Source: Maylandia zebra
Lineage: Eukaryota > Chordata > Actinopteri > Cichliformes > Cichlidae
Length of the DNA: 64,000 nucleotides
Direction: 5' to 3'
Assembly: GCF_041146795.1 (NCBI RefSeq)
Contig: NC_135185.1
Span: 27,711,529 to 27,775,528 of the forward strand
Of the stretch, positions 9,836 to 22,909 are shown one piece after another (positions within the stretch are counted from its first letter, which is position 1; the number at the start of each line of letters is the position of its first letter). Made by a program: the position numbers and the translations under genes. The notes beneath the pieces were generated by a model. The model did no database searches, was not told where the DNA came from, and worked only from the letters and a program-made list of their open reading frames with translations.

Positions 9836-10393
9836 CTGCAGATTCAAGGAGACATACTTTTACAGGTGACAGTATGTACTAAAGTATATGTAATTTAAAC
9901 TTTTTTCATAACATTATGAAGTTGTGTGATATGCGAGTGAGAGATTATGACAAACATCCAGAAAAGTCTTGTGATCATGCAGTCATGTCTGAAACTTCTC
10001 CCACACCGAGTGCAAGACAGGGTGGAAAAACCCTTTAATTCATAGTGTTCTTGTTGCAGTGAAACGCTAAAAGATTTAAAACAAAAAATAAGGGCACATA
10101 AAGTGACACTGCTTGCTTTTTGCAAACTACTTTCACAAAAAGCCCATTATGGATTATGCTCAAGTACACTGTTGTGTAAAATTTACTTTAGTAAATTTAC
10201 TTGTTTCATGCTTGGTCATGCAAGTTCTGTAAGTGAGTGAAAATAATTCCACAATTTTTTTTAGACATTTTTAGACACTCTAAGCTTTTTGAAAAAGAAA
10301 ATGATCAAATTGTAACACAGAGTGTGGTCAGACTGCTTTTGTTACACACAAATACCTGTACACGTTTGTAAATCTTAGTTTACGCTAAGAGAT

Positions 10394-10878
10394 CAGAGGA
10401 GAAGGGTGGAGTGCCCACTCCAGGTCAGGGATGAGTTCCTCCTCCAAGTGGAAGAGTTTAAGTATCTCAGGGTCTTGTTCACGAGTGATGGGAGAAGGGA
10501 GCAGGAGATCGACAGACAGATTGGTGCTCTCAATTTACTGGTCAATCTACGTCCCTACCCTCACCTGTGGTCACGAGCTGTGGGTAGTGACTGAAAGAAC
10601 AAGACTGCAGATACAAATGGCTAATATGAGCTTCCTCAGAAGCGTGGATGGCCTCTCCCTTAGAGGGGAGGCCAAGTGGCTTCTTTCCACATGGAAAGAA
10701 GCCACTTGAGGTGGTTCGGGCATCTGAGAAGAACACCTCCTGGGGTGAGGTGATCCGGGCATGTCCCACTGAGAGGAGGCCCCCGTGCCTTGGTGTTCCC
10801 CCAAACAAGCTGAAGGAGGTGGGTGGGGAGAGGGAGGTCTGGGCTTCTTTGCTTGGGCTGCTGCCCCCGTGATCCGCG
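10394..10878 (+). mobile_element. RTE-like LINE 3' fragment, unit 2
   Basis: Same relic as in unit 1, with the hairpin at 10674-10707. It carries the AAGCGTGG variant near 10640, which changes an Arg codon to Ser. Confidence 0.75.
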
Positions 10879-12585
10879 ATCCAGTAGAGTTGAGTATGTG
10901 GGTTACGCCCATTAAAAACTTGCCAGATTTTCTAATACAATACCAAACAGCACATTCTGCTATTCACTCTTGCTTTGAGCTTTGATACCCAGGTGCTCCA
11001 GTCATGTTCCTGATTGATACAAGTTTGATTTACTGAATACTAGCTAAGCAATCTAAGCAATCTACAGAATCTACAGAATCAACAAATTTCTTCCAGTCAG
11101 CGAATGCTGCATATAATTTTATTTTTTGCTTGTTGCAACGTGCATAAAATTAAAAGGTTAAAACTAATGAAACTAGTTTTGAATTTTTTTTTGCAGTTGA
11201 TTCAATTTTATATCATGAAATATGCAGAAAAAATAGAATTGGGCTGAAAGGTCTAATGCTTCATAACGTATTCAGGTTGTGTATCATATTTTTTAAAAGT
11301 AACTAAGTAAGAAAGTAACAAATTACTTACAAAAATAAGCAATCAGTAAAGTAATGGGATTAATTTCTTGGAGAAGTAATCAGTAATTAGTAAATAATTA
11401 CTATTTTCAAGTAACTTGACCAACACAGGGTATTACCGTATGAAGTGGCAGATGTTAAAGAAACTGTTCGGCTACATGTCCAGTAGGTGGTGCAGACGAC
11501 TGTCAGGATCCACTAATTCACCACAGTCAGAGTCTTTTGGATTACCTCTGCATCAGCTGAAGGAGTTAGTTTATTTAGTTTTTTGGTTATGTCATAGAAT
11601 AAAAAGGCCCACATTTTGGAAGGATTTAAGCCCATAAATAAACAGCAGAAATATCCATGTATAGAAAACCTTTTTCTATTAGAAAAAATTCTAATAATGT
11701 ATAGATACATATCAATACTCAATAACTCATTGTTCCACTTACAATAGCTGTAAGTGCAGCTTACCATGACTTGAGTGTTATCTCACACATCAACCACGGT
11801 AAAGCGTGTTATAGACAAGCCAGCCCACTGTGACCATTTCATGCTTTGCCTCTTTCAAAGTGTGAAATATACATGCATGCAAAAATTGCAGTAAGCTGTG
11901 GTTACAGCAGAGGGAGACATTTTATTTCAAGCCAAAGTGAAAAGAACCACAGGAAAGCATTTAAAAATGAAATTATTAACACATTTACAATTAAATATAC
12001 ATCAGCTGCCTAGCACTGCTCTGCTCACTACTGTGATATGGAGTTGCACACAAGTGTTTCTGTTTGCAACACTTTGCAAGATGTTGAAAGAGATGGAAGG
12101 AAAGATCTTACTGTAAACTAGCTCCGGCCTTGAGTTGAATTATTTCTTCAAGAAGTCACTTGGATGAGTGACGAAATGTTTCTCCCACACATAGGGTTTT
12201 AGATAGCACCTCCTCTCCTGACTTAGCTTGTTTTTGTTTGTTATTTTGGCCTGTGTTCACCAGGGAGTTAAGTTTTCAGTGGAGACAAATAAACCACCGT
12301 TCACTTAATAAATTGTTTTTTCTTCCCAAACCGTCACTTCCTTTTTAACCCTTATGCTACGTTCCTGTACCCCTAGACTGGGGCGTAACACATCTGAAAT
12401 GAAAAGCCTGTAAACGTGTGTTCCAGCCTCCTGACTTTGCTGGCACTCGGTCTTCATACTCGACTCCAGATCTGGACTTGTGTTGAACTCGACTGAGGTG
12501 GTCTGATCAGACACAGCGCTGCTGTTTGCTGCAGCTGTCCAAAAATCACAGACAAAGTCAGGAATGTTTTTACCTCGTCTAGCTG

Positions 12586-12588
<3 letters not shown>

Positions 12589-12633
<45 letters not shown>
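12589..12633. repeat. (TG)n microsatellite, unit 2
   Basis: About 22 repeats, the shortest copy. Confidence 0.95.
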
Positions 12634-12635
<2 letters not shown>

Positions 12636-12949
12636 AGGTCACATGACAGCACAGCATTTTCTACCCACAGTTTGAACTGAGCAAGAAATAACAAATGTAT
12701 TTATTCAACTTACAGACAATAAAAAAACAAACAGAAATCAGTGTAAAATTTAATAACTTTTATTGATGTTAACTTTTTAAAAAGTTATTAAAAAGAAAAC
12801 CCCAACAGAAAAACCCCTCTGAGCAAGCACTTGGCGACAGTGGGGAAGAAAAACTCCCTTTTAAGAGGGAGAAACTTCCGGCAGAACCAGGCTCAGTGAG
12901 GGGACAGCCATCTGCCGCGACCGTTCCAAGGGGTTATCACAATTTTTTT

Positions 12950-14479
12950 CTACAATGCATCAACCTTGTTTTGTCTCCTGGTGAAACAAAACAGTCGGCC
13001 TATAGATGAGAAAAACCGACGTATGCAACTTGGCTTCTTCGAAAGTTTGGCTGCCTCTTCTATGAAAATTTTAACAATCGTATTGTCGACTGTTGGTTCA
13101 TTTAATTCCATGTTTTGCAGAACTACTTCTGCCTCTTGCCACTGTTTACACAGGGCTTTGAAAATCACCTTCTCAAAGTTTTTGAACTTCCTTAAGGGGA
13201 TTTGATCAATTTCATCCCTGATTTTAGCCCAGATTTTTTCGCTAAGCCTCTTGTAGATGGTTAAAACTCTTTCTGGACTTATGACTTTACCTGATTTTTT
13301 TATAACCCGCTTAACTAGTTCTTCCATACATGTTTCCACAAAAAATCTGTATTTTTCTTTGTTTTGAGACAATTCATCCTTTGCTACCAAAGGGTGTTTT
13401 TTGAATTGATTTTGCATGCTGGCTTCATGTTGAGCCGAGGATTTCTTTGGGGTTACATCATTTTCCAAAGAGGTTCCTGCTTTATCTACAGCCTGCGTGG
13501 TGTCACGGTTTTTCTTGTCTATTGGAGTTCTGGGCTCGTCAGATGTATCAATGATATTTGTGGCAACATTTTCTGCTGTGTTGTTCACGTTGACTGTTGT
13601 TTTCTGTTGTTCAGGAGCTGTCTGTGTCTCCTTTGAGGCCACTGTTGTTGTGATGTTTTCTGTGATGTTGATCAAATCCCTTGTTTTCTGTAGAATCACA
13701 GCCTTAATGTGATCTGCCAGCGATGCATTATCCTCTGAGTTTTCAGGTGTTTCCATGGTATTTTGGATATTAGTGATAAGTGTGGCACCAGCGGAATTTT
13801 CTGCTGTGCTGTTCACGTTGACTGTTGCTTTCTGTAAAATAACAACTGGCACACAGATTAGATTTCCCATGATGCGGTCACCTGTGTTAGAGGTCTGTGC
13901 AAGTTCAGGAGCTGTTTCTGTCTCCTCTAAGGCCACTGTTGTTGTGCTATTTTCTGGGATGTTTAACAAATCCATTGCTTTCTGTAGAATCACAGCCTTA
14001 ATTTGATCTGCCAGCGATGCATAATCCTCTGAGTTTTCAGTTGTTTCCGTGGTATTTTGGATATTAGTGATAAATGTGACATCAGCGGAATTTTCTGCTG
14101 TGCTGTGCAAGTTGGCTGTTGTTTCCTGTGAAATATGAGCTGGCATTTCCGTGTTGCGGTCAACTGTGTTAGAGGTCTGTGCAAGTTCAGGAGCTGTCTG
14201 TGTCTGCTTTAAGGCCACTGTTGTTGTGCTAGTGACAGCAGTGTCCTGGCAAAACCTCAGTTCTGCACCTGCTGACAGTGAGCATAGGGCAATGACATTA
14301 TCTACAAAATTACATAGCCTTCCTATGGTGGCATTTTCGGCGTAATCAGACCGCAACTGTTGCCACTGCTCATGTGTAACATTATTTAGCAATTCCTCTA
14401 GCAGTGGCCTAACATCATTTGCAGGAGTGGAATGACTCCTGACATTGTCTGGATTGCTCCTAGCTGTGTTGTTGTCCAT
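12950..14479 (-). CDS. Uncharacterised 509-aa array protein, copy in unit 2
   Basis: Intact 509-codon ORF with the same predicted protein as the unit 1 copy. The visible DNA difference is a synonymous Arg codon (AGA instead of CGA) near 13347, inside the KYRFF motif of the C-terminal domain. ATG context, promoter (14566-14655) and poly(A) signal (12759-12764 on the minus strand) are kept. Confidence 0.8.
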   Translation of the reverse strand: MDNNTARSNPDNVRSHSTPANDVRPLLEELLNNVTHEQWQQLRSDYAENATIGRLCNFVDNVIALCSLSAGAELRFCQDTAVTSTTTVALKQTQTAPELAQTSNTVDRNTEMPAHISQETTANLHSTAENSADVTFITNIQNTTETTENSEDYASLADQIKAVILQKAMDLLNIPENSTTTVALEETETAPELAQTSNTGDRIMGNLICVPVVILQKATVNVNSTAENSAGATLITNIQNTMETPENSEDNASLADHIKAVILQKTRDLINITENITTTVASKETQTAPEQQKTTVNVNNTAENVATNIIDTSDEPRTPIDKKNRDTTQAVDKAGTSLENDVTPKKSSAQHEASMQNQFKKHPLVAKDELSQNKEKYRFFVETCMEELVKRVIKKSGKVISPERVLTIYKRLSEKIWAKIRDEIDQIPLRKFKNFEKVIFKALCKQWQEAEVVLQNMELNEPTVDNTIVKIFIEEAAKLSKKPSCIRRFFSSIGRLFCFTRRQNKVDAL

Positions 14480-14565
14480 TTTGCTTCAATATCTATTTGT
14501 TTGCTGTTAATGTCTTCTCTCTGTTTGTTAAAGCGAGCGTTAGAAAAAACAGAGTTGCAGAGGGC

Positions 14566-14655
14566 TATTTATAGGTTTTTGTCTGTATGACGTCTTTGAA
14601 GCCCCGCCCACTTCAAGTGTGACGTCTTTGAAGCCTTTGATCTAAGCCCCGCCCA
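14566..14655 (-). promoter_or_regulatory. Array ORF promoter, unit 2
   Basis: TATAAATA at 14566-14573 with the duplicated GACGTCTTTGAAG module and two GC boxes, upstream of the ATG at 14479. No base changes against the other units were noticed. Confidence 0.7.
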
Positions 14656-14699
14656 CTTCGAGCAAAAAAAGAATGCGCTCGGAGAGTGTGGTTTGTTTG

Positions 14700-14748
14700 T
14701 CTCTCTCTCTCTCTCTCTCTCTCTCCCCCCCCCCCCCCCCCCCCCCCC
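14700..14748. repeat. (TC)n(C)n tract, unit 2
   Basis: 49-bp copy of the promoter-proximal tract. Confidence 0.95.
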
Positions 14749-15968
14749 AAGCTTCATCACAGCCTCCCATAATAATAACTTTAACTTTAGTAATGGTAGC
14801 AGTTAAAATATTGTCTGGTTTCATTTGGAACAACGATAGTTGTCTCGTTTATCGTTGATTGTTGATCTATTACAGTCGACCAGGTGACAACAATCACGTT
14901 GAAAAATCATTTATTTATAGTTGGCCGGAAACTAAAGCTGCTGTCACTTGGACTATTCCGTAGCACCCACCCGAGTAGTCGTCCTCGTCCCTGCACTGCA
15001 CGTCGATCTCAGGTAAGAATGTATTTATTTAGTCATTGTTTGAATGCTGAATTTGGAAAAACAGTCAAGATTGCTTGATATTTATAGTCTATTAAAATGT
15101 ATATTATAGTATATTTAAAATGTGGGGAAAATTTCTCAATAGAAATGTCTAAAATATCATAATTTGGTTCCCAAGTATAAATAACATTTAAAGCTATCTT
15201 GGACAGAAGGAAAAGAGTATGTATTTCTTAGAAAACGCGAAATCTGCACAAACATACCATTTTCATGTCATAATGTTCTTTCTGTTATAAAGCTATATTA
15301 GCAAAGGTGCTGTAAAGTTGTTAGCAGTGTGTCAGCTTGGTGACCTGCCACAGAGTACCTTTGTGACGTCATTCGCTATGCTCCAGATCGGATGGGTGGT
15401 GCAGGACGCCCGACGACTCTCATCTATATACAATTCCCAGCAGCAGACAACTCCAACATTCTGTATTTAATATTTGAATATATATTTTTTAATTTTCTGT
15501 CTGTGTGCCAAGGTGAGCTATGCACCTGTTTATTGTTACCTGCTGTGTCTCATGTTAAGAAAACATGTATGGTCAAAATAAAAACACTAGCTTTTAGTGT
15601 ACAGGATGGATGTGAATGTTAGTGAACAAAACAGGCCTGCTGTATATCAGATGATGTGTATATTCTTAATGTTTTTATGCTTACAAAACTCTACTCAAGT
15701 TTCTTTTAAAGTTTTTGCTTGCATTTCCTACACAAATGTCAAAATAATAAAAAATCTTTGTGCACTGATACATGGTCTCACATTTTTATCTATTCAGCTG
15801 CTGTGTGATGCACACCAGTGGTCCTCACTGCGCAATGTTAAAAGAAAGGCTTCATTTTTATCAGCTGGTTTTCACATAGGCCAAACATCTCTAAGGATAT
15901 TTCTCCATTGTCTATAAATACATGTCAACAACATGTAGCAACAACTACTACTGATTCATACATGTCCA

Positions 15969-16366
15969 TCACTTTGGATGGTTGCATGTTTTTTTGCACA
16001 CTGTCATCCTGTGCACTGTCCCAGCATGATTAGACCTTAGCAATGAACCTTGTTGCCAAAAAGCAAAGCCAGTGGGAGCAACATCTTCCAGAGCTAAAGC
16101 TCCGTTCACCAGCACTACTGGTGAGCCTTGTCTATAACAATGCCATGTTTACATCACATACCAAATGTAGTCATTTTTTTTAAATTAACAGAATGATATA
16201 TAGGATGTGATACTGATTACATAGTACTGATCCTCACCTGAGTACATTTTGTTTTATAATTTCCCTGAGGTCCAGAACATCTCCATCATAATGATCATAT
16301 CTTGTTTGGGGATGCTGCCCTGCCACACAGTTTGTAGGCCTCAAAAACCTGTTGATCTCAGTACAC
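15969..16366 (-). CDS. Candidate pair of coding exons, unit 3
   Basis: Exon A 16238-16366 and exon B 15969-16131. Exon B carries two amino-acid changes relative to the other units (Ser to Leu near 16040 and Thr to Asn near 15981), so this segment is less constrained than the 509-codon ORF. Confidence 0.33.
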
Positions 16367-16924
16367 CTGCAGATTCAAGGAGACATACTTTTACAGGTGA
16401 CAGTATGTACTAAAGTATATGTAATTTAAACTTTTTTCATAACATTATGAAGTTGTGTGATATGCGAGTGAGAGATTATGACAAACATCCAGAAAAGTCT
16501 TGTGATCATGCAGTCATGTCTGAAACTTCTCCCACACCGAGTGCAAGACAGGGTGGAAAAACCCTTTAATTCATAGTGTTCTTGTTGCAGTGAAACGCTA
16601 AAAGATTTAAAACAAAAAATAAGGGCACATAAAGTGACACTGCTTGCTTTTTGCAAACTACTTTCACAAAAAGCCCATTATGGATTATGCTCAAGTACAC
16701 TGTTGTGTAAAATTTACTTTAGTAAATTTACTTGTTTCATGCTTGGTCATGCAAGTTCTGTAAGTGAGTGAAAATAATTCCACAATTTTTTTTAGACATT
16801 TTTAGACACTCTAAGCTTTTTGAAAAAGAAAATGATCAAATTGTAACACAGAGTGTGGTCAGACTGCTTTTGTTACACACAAATACCTGTACACGTTTGT
16901 AAATCTTAGTTTACGCTAAGAGAT

Positions 16925-17409
16925 CAGAGGAGAAGGGTGGAGTGCCCACTCCAGGTCAGGGATGAGTTCCTCCTCCAAGTGGAAGAGTTTAAGTATCTCA
17001 GGGTCTTGTTCACGAGTGATGGGAGAAGGGAGCAGGAGATCGACAGACAGATTGGTGCTCTCAATTTACTGGTCAATCTAGGTCCCTACCCTCACCTGTG
17101 GTCACGAGCTGTGGGTAGTGACTGAAAGAACAAGACTGCAGATACAAATGGCTAATATGAGCTTCCTCAGACGCGTGGATGGCCTCTCCCTTAGAGGGGA
17201 GGCCAAGTGGCTTCTTTCCACATGGAAAGAAGCCACTTGAGGTGGTTCGGGCATCTGAGAAGAACACCTCCTGGGGTGAGGTGATCCGGGCATGTCCCAC
17301 TGAGAGGAGGCCCCCGTGCCTTGGTGTTCCCCCAAACAAGCTGAAGGAGGTGGGTGGGGAGAGGGAGGTCTGGGCTTCTTTGCTTGGGCTGCTGCCCCCG
17401 TGATCCGCG
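16925..17409 (+). mobile_element. RTE-like LINE 3' fragment, unit 3
   Basis: Same relic, hairpin at 17205-17238. A private C-to-G change lies at 17082. Confidence 0.75.
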
Positions 17410-19116
17410 ATCCAGTAGAGTTGAGTATGTGGGTTACGCCCATTAAAAACTTGCCAGATTTTCTAATACAATACCAAACAGCACATTCTGCTATTCACTC
17501 TTGCTTTGAGCTTTGATACCCAGGTGCTCCAGTCATGTTCCTGATTGATACAAGTTTGATTTACTGAATACTAGCTAAGCAATCTAAGCAATCTACAGAA
17601 TCTACAGAATCAACAAATTTCTTCCAGTCAGCGAATGCTGCATATAATTTTATTTTTTGCTTGTTGCAACGTGCATAAAATTAAAAGGTTAAAACTAATG
17701 AAACTAGTTTTGAATTTTTTTTTGCAGTTGATTCAATTTTATATCATGAAATATGCAGAAAAAATAGAATTGGGCTGAAAGGTCTAATGCTTCATAACGT
17801 ATTCAGGTTGTGTATCATATTTTTTAAAAGTAACTAAGTAAGAAAGTAACAAATTACTTACAAAAATAAGCAATCAGTAAAGTAATGGGATTAATTTCTT
17901 GGAGAAGTAATCAGTAATTAGTAAATAATTACTATTTTCAAGTAACTTGACCAACACAGGGTATTACCGTATGAAGTGGCAGATGTTAAAGAAACTGTTC
18001 GGCTACATGTCCAGTAGGTGGTGCAGACGACTGTCAGGATCCACTAATTCACCACAGTCAGAGTCTTTTGGATTACCTCTGCATCAGCTGAAGGAGTTAG
18101 TTTATTTAGTTTTTTGGTTATGTCATAGAATAAAAAGGCCCACATTTTGGAAGGATTTAAGCCCATAAATAAACAGCAGAAATATCCATGTATAGAAAAC
18201 CTTTTTCTATTAGAAAAAATTCTAATAATGTATAGATACATATCAATACTCAATAACTCATTGTTCCACTTACAATAGCTGTAAGTGCAGCTTACCATGA
18301 CTTGAGTGTTATCTCACACATCAACCACGGTAAAGCGTGTTATAGACAAGCCAGCCCACTGTGACCATTTCATGCTTTGCCTCTTTCAAAGTGTGAAATA
18401 TACATGCATGCAAAAATTGCAGTAAGCTGTGGTTACAGCAGAGGGAGACATTTTATTTCAAGCCAAAGTGAAAAGAACCACAGGAAAGCATTTAAAAATG
18501 AAATTATTAACACATTTACAATTAAATATACATCAGCTGCCTAGCACTGCTCTGCTCACTACTGTGATATGGAGTTGCACACAAGTGTTTCTGTTTGCAA
18601 CACTTTGCAAGATGTTGAAAGAGATGGAAGGAAAGATCTTACTGTGAACTAGCTCCGGCCTTGAGTTGAATTATTTCTTCAAGAAGTCACTTGGATGAGT
18701 GACGAAATGTTTCTCCCACACATAGGGTTTTAGATAGCACCTCCTCTCCTGACTTAGCTTGTTTTTGTTTGTTATTTTGGCCTGTGTTCACCAGGGAGTT
18801 AAGTTTTCAGTGGAGACAAATAAACCACCGTTCACTTAATAAATTGTTTTTTCTTCCCAAACCGTCACTTCCTTTTTAACCCTTATGCTACGTTCCTGTA
18901 CCCCTAGACTGGGGCGTAACACATCTGAAATGAAAAGCCTGTAAACGTGTGTTCCAGCCTCCTGACTTTGCTGGCACTCGGTCTTCATACTCGACTCCAG
19001 ATCTGGACTTGTGTTGAACTCGACTGAGGTGGTCTGATCAGACACAGCGCTGCTGTTTGCTGCAGCTGTCCAAAAATCACAGACAAAGTCAGGAATGTTT
19101 TTACCTCATCTAGCTG

Positions 19117-19119
<3 letters not shown>

Positions 19120-19179
<60 letters not shown>
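19120..19179. repeat. (TG)n microsatellite, unit 3
   Basis: About 30 repeats. Confidence 0.95.
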
Positions 19180-19180
<1 letters not shown>

Positions 19181-19494
19181 AGGTCACATGACAGCACAGC
19201 ATTTTCTACCCACAGTTTGAACTGAGCAAGAAATAACAAATGTATTTATTCAACTTACAGACAATAAAAAAACAAACAGAAATCAGTGTAAAATTTAATA
19301 ACTTTTATTGATGTTAACTTTTTTAAAAGTTATTAAAAAGAAAACCCCAACAGAAAAACCCCTCTGAGCAAGCACTTGGCGACAGTGGGGAAGAAAAACT
19401 CCCTTTTAAGAGGGAGAAACTTCCGGCAGAACCAGGCTCAGTGAGGGGACAGCCATCTGCCGCGACCGTTCCAAGGGGTTATCACAATTTTTTT

Positions 19495-21024
19495 CTACAA
19501 TGCATCAACCTTGTTTTGTCTCCTGGTGAAACAAAACAGTCGGCCTATAGATGAGAAAAACCGACGTATGCAACTTGGCTTCTTCGAAAGTTTGGCTGCC
19601 TCTTCTATGAAAATTTTAACAATCGTATTGTCGACTGTTGGTTCATTTAATTCCATGTTTTGCAGAACTACTTCTGCCTCTTGCCACTGTTTACACAGGG
19701 CTTTGAAAATCACCTTCTCAAAGTTTTTGAACTTCCTTAAGGGGATTTGATCAATTTCATCCCTGATTTTAGCCCAGATTTTTTCACTAAGCCTCTTGTA
19801 GATGGTTAAAACTCTTTCTGGACTTATGACTTTACCTGATTTTTTTATAACCCGCTTAACTAGTTCTTCCATACATGTTTCCACAAAAAATCGGTATTTT
19901 TCTTTGTTTTGAGACAATTCATCCTTTGCTACCAAAGGGTGTTTTTTGAATTGATTTTGCATGCTGGCTTCATGTTGAGCCGAGGATTTCTTTGGGGTTA
20001 CATCATTTTCCAAAGAGGTTCCTGCTTTATCTACAGCCTGCGTGGTGTCACGGTTTTTCTTGTCTATTGGAGTTCTGGGCTCGTCAGATGTATCAATGAT
20101 ATTTGTGGCAACATTTTCTGCTGTGTTGTTCACGTTGACTGTTGTTTTCTGTTGTTCAGGAGCTGTCTGTGTCTCCTTTGAGGCCACTGTTGTTGTGATG
20201 TTTTCTGTGATGTTGATCAAATCCCTTGTTTTCTGTAGAATCACAGCCTTAATGTGATCTGCCAGCGATGCATTATCCTCTGAGTTTTCAGGTGTTTCCA
20301 TGGTATTTTGGATATTAGTGATAAGTGTGGCACCAGCGGAATTTTCTGCTGTGCTGTTCACGTTGACTGTTGCTTTCTGTAAAATAACAACTGGCACACA
20401 GATTAGATTTCCCATGATGCGGTCACCTGTGTTAGAGGTCTGTGCAAGTTCAGGAGCTGTTTCTGTCTCCTCTAAGGCCACTGTTGTTGTGCTATTTTCT
20501 GGGATGTTTAACAAATCCATTGCTTTCTGTAGAATCACAGCCTTAATTTGATCTGCCAGCGATGCATAATCCTCTGAGTTTTCAGTTGTTTCCGTGGTAT
20601 TTTGGATATTAGTGATAAATGTGACATCAGCGGAATTTTCTGCTGTGCTGTGCAAGTTGGCTGTTGTTTCCTGTGAAATATGAGCTGGCATTTCCGTGTT
20701 GCGGTCAACTGTGTTAGAGGTCTGTGCAAGTTCAGGAGCTGTCTGTGTCTGCTTTAAGGCCACTGTTGTTGTGCTAGTGACAGCAGTGTCCTGGCAAAAC
20801 CTCAGTTCTGCACCTGCTGACAGTGAGCATAGGGCAATGACATTATCTACAAAATTACATAGCCTTCCTATGGTGGCATTTTCGGCGTAATCAGACCGCA
20901 ACTGTTGCCACTGCTCATGTGTAACATTATTTAGCAATTCCTCTAGCAGTGGCCTAACATCATTTGCAGGAGTGGAATGACTCCTGACATTGTCTGGATT
21001 GCTCCTAGCTGTGTTGTTGTCCAT
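19495..21024 (-). CDS. Uncharacterised 509-aa array protein, copy in unit 3
   Basis: Intact 509-codon ORF, protein identical to the other copies. It has a synonymous Ser codon change (AGC to AGT) near 19786 in the RLSEK motif. Candidate poly(A) signal at 19304-19309 (minus). The unit around it has private non-coding changes, while the protein is unchanged. Confidence 0.8.
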   Translation of the reverse strand: MDNNTARSNPDNVRSHSTPANDVRPLLEELLNNVTHEQWQQLRSDYAENATIGRLCNFVDNVIALCSLSAGAELRFCQDTAVTSTTTVALKQTQTAPELAQTSNTVDRNTEMPAHISQETTANLHSTAENSADVTFITNIQNTTETTENSEDYASLADQIKAVILQKAMDLLNIPENSTTTVALEETETAPELAQTSNTGDRIMGNLICVPVVILQKATVNVNSTAENSAGATLITNIQNTMETPENSEDNASLADHIKAVILQKTRDLINITENITTTVASKETQTAPEQQKTTVNVNNTAENVATNIIDTSDEPRTPIDKKNRDTTQAVDKAGTSLENDVTPKKSSAQHEASMQNQFKKHPLVAKDELSQNKEKYRFFVETCMEELVKRVIKKSGKVISPERVLTIYKRLSEKIWAKIRDEIDQIPLRKFKNFEKVIFKALCKQWQEAEVVLQNMELNEPTVDNTIVKIFIEEAAKLSKKPSCIRRFFSSIGRLFCFTRRQNKVDAL

Positions 21025-21110
21025 TTTGCTTCAATATCTATTTGTTTGCTGTTAATGTCTTCTCTCTGTTTGTTAAAGCGAGCGTTAGAAAAAACAGAGT
21101 TGCAGAGGGC

Positions 21111-21200
21111 TATTTATAGGTTTTTGTCTGTATGACGTCTTTGAAGCCCCGCCCACTTCAAGTGTGACGTCTTTGAAGCCTTTGATCTAAGCCCCGCCCA
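21111..21200 (-). promoter_or_regulatory. Array ORF promoter, unit 3
   Basis: TATAAATA at 21111-21118 plus two TGACGTC motifs and two GC boxes, upstream of the ATG at 21024. Confidence 0.7.
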
Positions 21201-21242
21201 CTTCGAGCAAAAAAAGAATGCGCTCGGAGAGTGTGGTTTGTT

Positions 21243-21244
<2 letters not shown>

Positions 21245-21276
<32 letters not shown>

Positions 21277-21297
21277 CCCCCCCCCCCCCCCCCCCCC
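21245..21297. repeat. (TC)n(C)n tract, unit 3
   Basis: 53-bp copy of the promoter-proximal tract. Confidence 0.95.
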
Positions 21298-22511
21298 AAG
21301 CTTCATCACAGCCTCCCATAATAATAACTTTAGTAATGGTAGCAGTTAAAATATTGTCTGGTTTCATTTGGAACAACGATAGTTGTTTCGTTTATCGTTG
21401 ATTGTTGATCTATTACAGTCGACCAGGTGACAACAATCACGTTGAAAAATCATTTATTTATAGTTGGCCGGAAACTAAAGCTGCTGTCACTTGGACTATT
21501 CCGTAGCACCCACCCGAGTAGTCGTCCTCGTCCCTGCACTGCACGTCGATCTCAGGTAAGAATGTATTTATTTAGTCATTGTTTGAATGCTGAATTTGGA
21601 AAAACAGTCAAGATTGCTTGATATTTATAGTCTATTAAAATGTATATTATAGTATATTTAAAATGTGGGGAAAATTTCTCAATAGAAATGTCTAAAATAT
21701 CATAATTTGGTTCCCAAGTATAAATAACATTTAAAGCTATCTTGGACAGAAGGAAAAGAGTATGTATTTCTTAGAAAACGCGAAATCTGCACAAACATAC
21801 CATTTTCATGTCATAATGTTCTTTCTGTTATAAAGCTATATTAGCAAAGGTGCTGTAAAGTTGTTAGCAGTGTGTCAGCTTGGTGACCTGCCACAGAGTA
21901 CCTTTGTGACGTCATTCGCTATGCTCCAGATCGGATGGGTGGTGCAGGACGCCCGACGACTCTCATCTATATACAATTCCCAGCAGCAGACAACTCCAAC
22001 ATTCTGTATTTAATATTTGAATATATATTTTTTAATTTTCTGTCTGTGTGCCAAGGTGAGCTATGCACCTGTTTATTGTTACCTGCTGTGTCTCATGTTA
22101 AGAAAACATGTATGGTCAAAATAAAAACACTAGCTTTTAGTGTACAGGATGGATGTGAATGTTAGTGAACAAAACAGGCCTGCTGTATATCAGATGATGT
22201 GTATATTCTTAATGTTTTTATGCTTACAAAGCTCTACTCAAGTTTCTTTTAAAGTTTTTGCTTGCATTTCCTACACAAATGTCAAAATAATAAAAAATCT
22301 TTGTGCACTGATACATGGTCTCACATTTTTATCTATTCAGCTGCTGTGTGATGCACACCAGTGGTCCTCACTGCGCAATGTTAAAAGAAAGGCTTCATTT
22401 TTATCAGCTGGTTTTCACATAGGCCAAACATCTCTAAGGATATTTCTCCATTGTCTATAAATACATGTCAACAACATGTAGCAACAACTACTACTGATTC
22501 ATACATGTCCA

Positions 22512-22909
22512 TCACTTTGGATGAGTGCATGTTTTTTTGCACACTGTCATCCTGTGCACTGTTCCAGCATGATTAGACCTTAGCGATGAACCTTGTTGCC
22601 AAAAAGCAAAGCCAGTGGGAGCAACATCTTCCAGAGCTAAAGCTCCGTTCACCAGCACTACTGGTGAGCCTTGTCTATAACAATGCCATGTTTACATCAC
22701 ATACCAAATGTAGTCATTTTTTTTAAATTAACAGAATGATATATAGGATGTGATACTGATTACATAGTACTGATCCTCACCTGAGTACATTTTGTTTTAT
22801 AATTTCCCTGAGGTCCAGAACATCTCCATCATAATGATCATATCTTGTTTGGGGATGCTGCCCTGCCACACAGTTTGTAGGCCTCAAAAACCTGTTGATC
22901 TCAGTACAC
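22512..22909 (-). CDS. Candidate pair of coding exons, unit 4
   Basis: Exon A 22781-22909 and exon B 22512-22674. The change at 22561 is synonymous (Gly). Splice signals are retained. Confidence 0.35.

Larger units (their letters stand above)
8408..14940. repeat. Array unit 2 (6533 bp)
   Basis: Complete unit. It carries AAGCGTGG at 10640 (shared with unit 5), a longer T-run near 9642, the shortest CA tract (about 45 bp), a 6-bp duplication (ACTTTA) near 14778, and the AGA arginine codon variant in the ORF (shared with unit 4). Confidence 0.95.
14941..21483. repeat. Array unit 3 (6543 bp)
   Basis: Complete unit. Distinguishing changes include GGTTGCATG near 15980, AGCAATGAACC near 16040, GGTCCC at 17082, and a synonymous change in the ORF near 19786. 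It shares the TTTTTTAAAAG variant near 19320 with unit 4. Confidence 0.95.
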